Assembly: GCA_905250885.1 (NCBI GenBank)
Contig: CAJNOQ010000213.1
Location: 1 to 62,679 of the forward strand
DNA: 62,679 bases
Origin: Didymodactylos carnosus
Lineage: Eukaryota; Rotifera; Eurotatoria; Philodinida; Philodinidae
Reading direction: 5' to 3'
Of the stretch, positions 56,593-62,679 are shown piece by piece (position 1 is the stretch's first letter; every line of letters starts with the position of its first letter). The notes under the pieces are model-generated. The model saw only the letters and a list, made by a program, of their open reading frames with translations, was not told the DNA's origin and did not search any database. Both the position numbers and the translations under genes were made by a program.

Positions 56593-56719
56593 AGATTGAT
56601 GTGGTCGTTGACCGGTTTGGGAACTCATATTGTTCTATCTTTTTTCTGATTATGGCCATCTAATATGCACATGATATATTATTCGTGAACGTATCTAAGT
56701 CAGATGTGTATTCATGCTA

Positions 56720-57197
56720 AAAAGTGCGAGGAGTACACCTAAGTACTCACACAATTTTTTACTCACTGAGCACTCACATAAGTACCATGAGTACTCATGA
56801 GTGCGTAATCAGTATTGTGGGTACGCCTTTGTGCTCATGCTTGAGTATTGTTGAATACTCATATAACGTTTGGCAGAATATTCCTGTCTATTGCTCATCC
56901 GGTATTTTCATATAGTGGAGTGATCTCAGGCAGCCAGAGTTAGACTATAAGTCCAGTTATAAACGAGTCCATCTTTGACTATGTACAGAGAGACCAGCGA
57001 GAAAAATATAATATAAATATTGCATGTTTCTTTACTAAATTCTACGTTGTTTATACAGTTTGATTTTAGCAAAATAAAATCGGAAATGAATATTTTCTGA
57101 GTAACAATACTCAAAAATTGTTAGTAGATCTCATATGAGCACTCATGGACGAATTATGAGTAGATTGGTACTCATAGTATGAGTACTTTCACTAGGG
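56720..57197. repeat. Element built of GAGTACTCA words, ending CACTAGGGCAG
   Basis: AGTACTCA/TGAGTACT occurs many times (56748-56800, 57130-57190). The right end, complemented, reads CTGCCCTAGTGAAAGTACTC and shares CCCTAGTGAA with the element end at 40525, so the two may belong to one family. The left end is unclear. Confidence 0.5.
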
Positions 57198-57570
57198 CAG
57201 AGTTTAAGTCAGAGAACCGAGCGAATCGCAACGCAGATGAGCATTACTTAGTTAGCCAGCTCTGTTTTAACTTTCTAATGAATATCCTTATCTCGGACTA
57301 AAATTTTGCTGTATAAGCACCAGAATTACCAAACGAATTACCAAACGATGCGACTAAGATGAAAAAACGTGTTGATTATTAGTTTGCGGATCGGTTAAAA
57401 AAAATCTCTTATTTTGTGCACTTTTTTGCGTCCGAAAAACACAATTGATTGGATAAAGGTTCTACAGAAATACTGCTGTGAATCAAGGTTCTCAAATCTG
57501 TTCTCTTTTGTGGATTCTTCCTGCCGTTACTGAGATATCGTATGGTCTATATCCTAGGGTGTCAGCAAAG

Positions 57571-57790
57571 AGCTATTGACAGTTCCGAGGCTGGCAGCAA
57601 GAAGCTTTTGGCTGTGCATGAGAGTGACCCACTAGAATACTACCATGTCACCTTAAGATGATGGACTTTTTTGAATAAGACATTTGTGCGGTGTATATTA
57701 AGTGCATTTTGGACTGTCATTAGCTCCTTGCGGCCAGTTCGATGGGGTGTCAATAGCGCCTTACTGCCAGTCTCGAGACTGTCAATAGAC
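57571..57790. repeat. Inverted-repeat patch with CTGTCAATAG ends
   Basis: CTATTGACAGTTCCGAGGC near 57572 is the inverted partner of TCTCGAGACTGTCAATAG near 57771. A further related copy (GGTGTCAATAGCGCCTTACT) lies at 57745. About 29 bp of each arm match. Confidence 0.5.
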
Positions 57791-58132
57791 CTATCCTTTT
57801 TTTTACCGGTCAACACACAATTGCAGTCAAGGGAAATCACGTTTTGCTTCGCACATTATGAGATATCGTAAAGTGGCGCCCTCTGTTAACTACATCTTTT
57901 AATAATTAATTCTGATAATTTTACATAGCTGAGACTGATGTTCGACAGCTCATGCATTCTCTACATATTTGATCCGATATCAGTGCATTAGCGCTTAGTA
58001 CCTATCCTCTCTCTTTGGATTGACTGTCCACCGAATAACTGATGGTCGGCATTCCAGGCTTTGCGAACATTAATCTTCTAAACCCATTCCATAATTTCAA
58101 ATATATTTTATATAATTTCAGATTATCTCACG

Positions 58133-61100
58133 ATGCAGTACTTATTCCTGTTAAGTTTAATTTTGTTCTTTTTTTATCAATTGGTACGTTCTTCGCTCTA
58201 GTAGAATATTTCTGTTATATCATTTTTTCATCTGTTTGTCATTACAGTCCTCGGCAGTCATACTGAGATCATCCATGAATAATAATAATCCTCAGATAGC
58301 CGTGTTAGGTTGTGACAGTAAAAAACCAAATTTATATTATGATCCAGAAAAACAGTTATGGATTGAACATTTGACAACAAAATGTGTAGGAAATGAAGAT
58401 AATGTTCTCGAATTTTGCCAAAAGGTAATTTTTAAGTTTTTTTTATGTTGCTTCAAAACTGTTATATTTAGGTCTATCCAAATCATAATATTGTCAATAT
58501 TGTTCGTTTGGATAATGTTCTTCGATTCGAAAACTGGTGCGAACTAGCACCGAGAACGAGTGAAAATTATATTCGTCGTTGTAAAAAAGGAACAGATACT
58601 GAAGAAGCTGTTCAGCCATTTCGTTGTTTGTCTGATCCGTTTCAATCCGATCAATTATTAATTCCGACTGATTGTCAGTTGCAAACATTATATGATTCAT
58701 CAGCATGTCTTCATCAAGAAAAATGGCAAAGTCAAGCATCATTTAACTGTTCAGAGAAAAAACTGATGTTAAATTCATCGTCACTATTGAAATGGTGTGG
58801 ATTAGCTAAATTTGTTGGAATTAAATTTGTATGCTGTCCATTTAAAAGTATTATTTGTATTATTTTGTCTCATCTTTCGTATATCATGTTCCTTCTACTC
58901 ATTTAGATGATGAATTAGAGTCTCCTAACGCGAAAGATTTGTGGAATGACGATAATTTGCTTGCCGAAGATGATGAGATACGTGATTTTTCAAACCCGAG
59001 AACAACTGAACAAAGTCTGAAATCGAATTGGGATGACAGTATTAATTATAAAGACTATGATGAAACTATTACAAGTACGAAAAAGCCAGCAACATCAACG
59101 AAACCACAACGCCGTCTTTTGGCAACGAACCGTATGTCACTTGACGATATCAATGTTTTTAATCGTCAACTGAATGTTTCTTTTACTTATGTTTTGAAGG
59201 AGAACCAGTATGGGTATCCGATTTTCAACTATTCACAAATGAAGAAGGAAATTTTGCTGATGATGAAGATGATGATGAAGATCAAGAGAACGAAAGTATA
59301 ATTAAATCAAGTTCGTCAAATCCACCTTCTGAATTGCCGAAAAATGAGCATCAGCGTTTTACAAATGAAAAAGAAGCATTTACGAAAAAATACAAAGAAC
59401 AGGTTGATATGGTAAGATGCATCATTATTTGTTGATAACCACATTTTTTTACGCACATTTTTTATCTTTTTAGCTCGTAGCTCGATGGAAACTTCAACAG
59501 GCCATAATCCAAAAAGTAATGGCTACTAATCCCATCGAAGGGCAAAAACAATGGGATGCAACGGATAAAGAATTTAAAACTGAGTATGAAAAATTGAAAC
59601 AAAATGCCAGTGAACAACGTTCACGCATCAATGAAGTACATGAAAAACAATTGGATACACTTCTTAGTTATGAAATAGACGAAACATATATAAAATTAAC
59701 GGCTGCATGGAATGAGAAACCGGTTAAAGTAAGCTTTAAAATCGCTCCATTTAAAATGGAGATACAGTGACCTAGTGGACACTTTTAATTTGTGATCCAT
59801 GTCATCACTTATTTTTCCTCTCGACTTCTACCAGTCGTTTAGCTCGGGTTCTTTAGTCAAGTGAGACAAAAAACTGTCTCTCTCTCTCTCTCTCTAAATT
59901 AAACAAGAGTCGATCAAATATAGGTAGTATATTTAAAAATAATGATAAAAAATACATATGGAGGAATAGCATGAAGTAAGGAGACCACTAACCGGTCCGT
60001 CAAAACTTACTAGCTTTGTATTTTATATGCACTCGAATAATACTATTCCCAGATGTATATGATGAATCGAATAAAATAACAAATCGTTGGAATTGCATTA
60101 ATCCGGTTCGCTACTAGCCAATGTTGCTGGCGCATATGCATAATCAAATAAATCATTTACCGCATCATTCAAGAATAGAATAACATTTCTGGTTTTGGTA
60201 TAGAACATGGATCGCTTCATTAAAGACATGATGGATGATTTTGATGAACGTCCTTTATGTTAAACATAATAATAATTTCACTTTTGATTTTTTGTTATCC
60301 ACATCAATGCTCACTGCGCATGTTTCCAGTAGAAAGTCAAAACTGTCAATTATTTTCATCTACACAGACATGAAACTGTTTGACAGAAGTACGTCTTCTG
60401 ATATCTTGTAGTCTATGAACAGTTTTAACTCAAGTAATCCGTAATTCAAGTGAATAGGAAGGAAAGAGATAGTGAACTAAATTTTTTGTATTCTCTGGAA
60501 ACTCCCTAAATCACTTGTTAGTTCGCTTTTTTATGACTGATCTTGTGAAATTTTCCTTTCAATAAGACCATTGAAAATAGCGCGTATGTGTTTGTTTTTC
60601 TTCAGTCAATGAAGTTCGAAATCTCATCGAAGTAGAAACTGAACTACTTTTCTATTTCACGCATCTGATCCATTGCATATTTTATATCATGTTTTCTATT
60701 GTCATCTCCAAATTATAGACGGTATAAATGTTTGAATATAATGTTGAATACATACACCAAAAAAAAGACGATTTTCTAATACACACGTCTCATTTGTGAT
60801 TTAGATCAATTAAATAAAAATTGCATAATATATTATCTCATTGGTAGTATTTCATAGTTGAAAAGAATGTTAACTATACATGAAATAAACATAATCATTC
60901 TTTCCTTTATCTGAATGAAAGAATAAGGATTTGTATCGTGTATTATGTTCTGGTTATCATTCAAAAATTAGATGATTTACCTATAGAGAAAATAGATATT
61001 CATTTTAATGAAACTCTATCATTTAAGTTGATTATATTACTCTTAAGAGTAGATTATGTATTAAACAAGAAAATATTGAGATCATTCAAGAAATTTTTCT

Positions 61101-61971
61101 GATTATTAACACTGTTTTAATTCGTGTGAATAATGTTATAGCTCAATTATTTTTATTTTTAGACGGAAAATGTTCAAAAAGCATTATTGAGTTATTTACA
61201 TGCGTTAATGCGCGATCGACTACACTTGGTAAACCGTTATGAACGTTTGAAAGTTGTTGATCCACCGCAAGGAGCACGAAAACAACCACAAATTGAGCAA
61301 CGTTTGAGACTTATTGCTACACGTATAAATGAAACATTAAACAATTTGAACCAATATCAAAAATTACGTGAAAAAATACAATATCGAATTGGTAAATCAA
61401 CGATCTTTTTTACGAATCTTCGTTTACAATGAACTGTATTTTAGACACATTATTTTCTGAATATGCTGAAGTAAATGATGCTGCCCAAACGCTGTTAAAA
61501 GAATGGTCCACAATGACAAAACAAACACAGCGTGTACCCTTTGGACGAGATGAAGCACGAATATATCCTTCGGTAAGAAAACGAGTTAATTTAAACTGTA
61601 AAATAAGATGGTTTGTTTTCTTGAAGAAACTATTAACAACAACAGAAAAGTCAAGAACAATTACCACAAAAACACGTCAAACAACGACGGATGATAGCAT
61701 TGAATCGGATGATTATGGAATAGGTGACATGAATGAATATGATGAAAAAGAAAGCAATAGTAATTGGAAACGAATACAATCTACAACCAAAACAAGTACT
61801 ACAACGTCAGAACAATTTTTCTTCGAGCAGTTTGCTGATGACATGCCTATTAATGATAAAGAATTCTTGTTAGATACAGAATCTGGAAATTATATGAAGG
61901 CAGTTGTTCATAATTTGGGTGACAATGATTTTTCCGCAAAACATCAGAGCAATCAACTTATTGTCGACGAG
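58133..61971 (+). CDS. Amyloid precursor protein-like (APP family), 3' end outside window
   Basis: Nine exons: 58133-58183, 58248-58424, 58472-58847, 58907-59131, 59200-59411, 59474-59728, 61163-61391, 61445-61572, 61627-61971 (666 residues, frame open). Exon 1 encodes only a signal peptide (MQYLFLLSLILFFFYQL). The E1 domain follows (residues about 30-200). Its growth-factor-like half has six Cys (LGCDS, TKCVG, EFCQK, NWCEL, RRCKK, FRCLS), and its copper-binding-type half has six (TDCQL, SACLH, FNCSE, KWCGL, FVCCP). An acidic D/E-rich linker leads to E2 (about 330-530), recognised by VARWKLQQAIIQKV, RDRLHLVNRYERLKVVDPPQ and RINETLNNL. A Thr-rich juxtamembrane stretch follows. The membrane helix and cytoplasmic NPxY tail must lie beyond 61971. 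APP proteins are type I membrane proteins in adhesion and signalling. Odd: the copper-ligand histidines of vertebrate APP are missing. Confidence 0.88.
59729..61162. other. 1.4-kb APP-like intron with (CT)n microsatellite
   Basis: This intron interrupts the E2 domain. A (CT)n run lies at 59877-59895. Otherwise it is AT-rich with nothing recognised. Confidence 0.6.
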
Positions 61972-62679
61972 GTTTGTATTAATTCTATATGCAATATTTG
62001 AAATTTTTTATTAATAGCTAACGATATAATAACAGTTAGTGAGTCTATATATTTCAGTACTGATTCAATCAATTTAAATTTAATTTACATATTTTACTTT
62101 GACCTGCATCTTTCATAGGAATAATAAGAGCGTTATTGTTTACAAGTAAGTCATTACTGATAGTAGAAAGTATTGCACAAATATTTTTTCTAATTATTTT
62201 ACTTTCTTATATGAACAATGTTTTATCACTAGTGAAAAATGTGTTAAATTACCGTTTTTAACTGAACTGTTGATCTCCGATAAGTTGAAAAAAAGTAGCA
62301 GATATGATAGTAAAGACAGAGACCGATTATTAAATAAAAGAACAAGAACAAATATAATTCTCATTCAAATAAGTCAAAAAGAAAATGCTAAAACATCATT
62401 TGATCAAAATAAAGCTACTAAATAGGAGAATAAAAACGTTTTTCGAGTTTATGGCCAAAGTTAAGAATAGAAATTTTAAAACCAATGCGGCTATCATATT
62501 AAGAATTTTAATAAAAAGTTTTAATCAAATAATAAAAAATAAAAATTAAAACAATTAAACAATTAAAACTAAAACATTAAAATTATAATTCGATATTTCG
62601 ACCTATTAATACGGTCATTTTCAAGTTTCTCCTCGTACAGGATGTTACATAAAGTTTAAAACAAAATAACTGATTGTAT
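61972..62679. other. Start of the next APP-like intron, to window end
   Basis: It begins with donor GTTTGT. Short open frames occur (62119-62265, 62236-62425), but none joins the APP frame without a stop. Near the edge, TTTCGACCTATTAATACGGTC at about 62605 is a TTTCGA...GGTC hairpin-like motif, like that in 49927-50288, suggesting a retroelement end that continues past the window. Confidence 0.45.

Larger units (their letters stand above)
53745..58132. other. 4.4-kb intergenic region, GPCR to APP-like gene
   Basis: Mostly repeat sequence: a 2-kb foldback (54611-56592), a GAGTACTCA-rich element (56720-57197) and an inverted-repeat patch (57571-57790). A cluster of CGAAAGTGC/ACTTTCGTCA-type words at 54280-54440 resembles the cluster at 13690-15200. 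The minus open frame 55488-55793 has no recognisable product. Confidence 0.55.

Noticed and set aside
58494-58742. Minus-strand frame opposite the APP-like E1 exon
   Set aside because: It is a shadow of the conserved plus-strand exon.
61573-61626. Retaining this 54-nt stretch as APP coding sequence
   Set aside because: It is in frame and stop-free, but it has GTAAG and TTGAAG ends and the size of the other small introns, so splicing is more likely.
62119-62425. Hydrophobic and basic open frames after the last APP-like exon
   Set aside because: I tried them as the missing membrane helix and tail. Joining at the available acceptors (62119, 62233) in the required phase gives immediate stops, and neither resembles an APP membrane segment or NPxY tail.

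Overview
This window is nuclear DNA of an animal. Every recognisable gene is split by many introns with GT...AG ends. Most introns are about 50-60 bases, but some reach 1-3 kb. The DNA is strongly AT-rich, and the genes are typical metazoan ones: Prickle with a C-terminal CAAX box, a plasma-membrane calcium pump, a bifunctional PFKFB, an APP-like protein and a rhodopsin-class GPCR. The tiny AT-rich introns, the GPCR style and acceptor sites sitting directly in front of start codons suggest a lophotrochozoan, probably a bdelloid rotifer. That is inference, because no marker in the window proves the taxon. I assembled each gene by hand from splice sites, reading-frame continuity and conservation of protein motifs.

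Layout from left to right: the 3' end of an OTU1/YOD1 deubiquitinase (cut by the window edge); complete PFKFB (16 exons, 516 residues); complete PUS7 pseudouridine synthase (12 exons, 598 residues); complete PMCA calcium ATPase (27 exons, 1099 residues) with a tRNA-Ala(CGC) gene nested in one intron; Prickle (six exons seen, first exon not found, 771 residues to the stop); tyrosine aminotransferase on the minus strand (10 exons, 419 residues); a PCED1-type GDSL/SGNH esterase-like protein (4 exons, 354 residues); an orphan GPCR (3 exons, 442 residues); and an APP-like protein (9 exons, 666 residues) that runs on past the right edge. All protein genes except the aminotransferase lie on the plus strand. 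They do not form an operon or an obvious pathway; they look like an ordinary mix of metabolic, RNA-modification, ion-transport, polarity and signalling genes.

The spaces between genes and the long introns are full of small inverted-repeat (foldback/MITE-like) elements. At least ten are visible, from 150 bp to 2 kb, many inside introns. Three are flanked by TTAA at both ends (piggyBac-like target sites), and two of these sit in adjacent PUS7 introns. There is also a perfect 64-bp palindrome, a decayed LINE 3' end, direct repeats and microsatellites. No autonomous transposase was found, so these look like non-autonomous elements moved by enzymes encoded elsewhere.

Points that stand out: the APP-like protein keeps all 12 E1-domain cysteines but lacks the histidines that bind copper in vertebrate APP; essential PMCA motifs lie in exons of 12 and 17 nt; YOD1 appears to lack its C-terminal zinc finger; Prickle carries three Y-[VM]-[ST]-D motifs; and foldback elements are numerous in transcribed introns.
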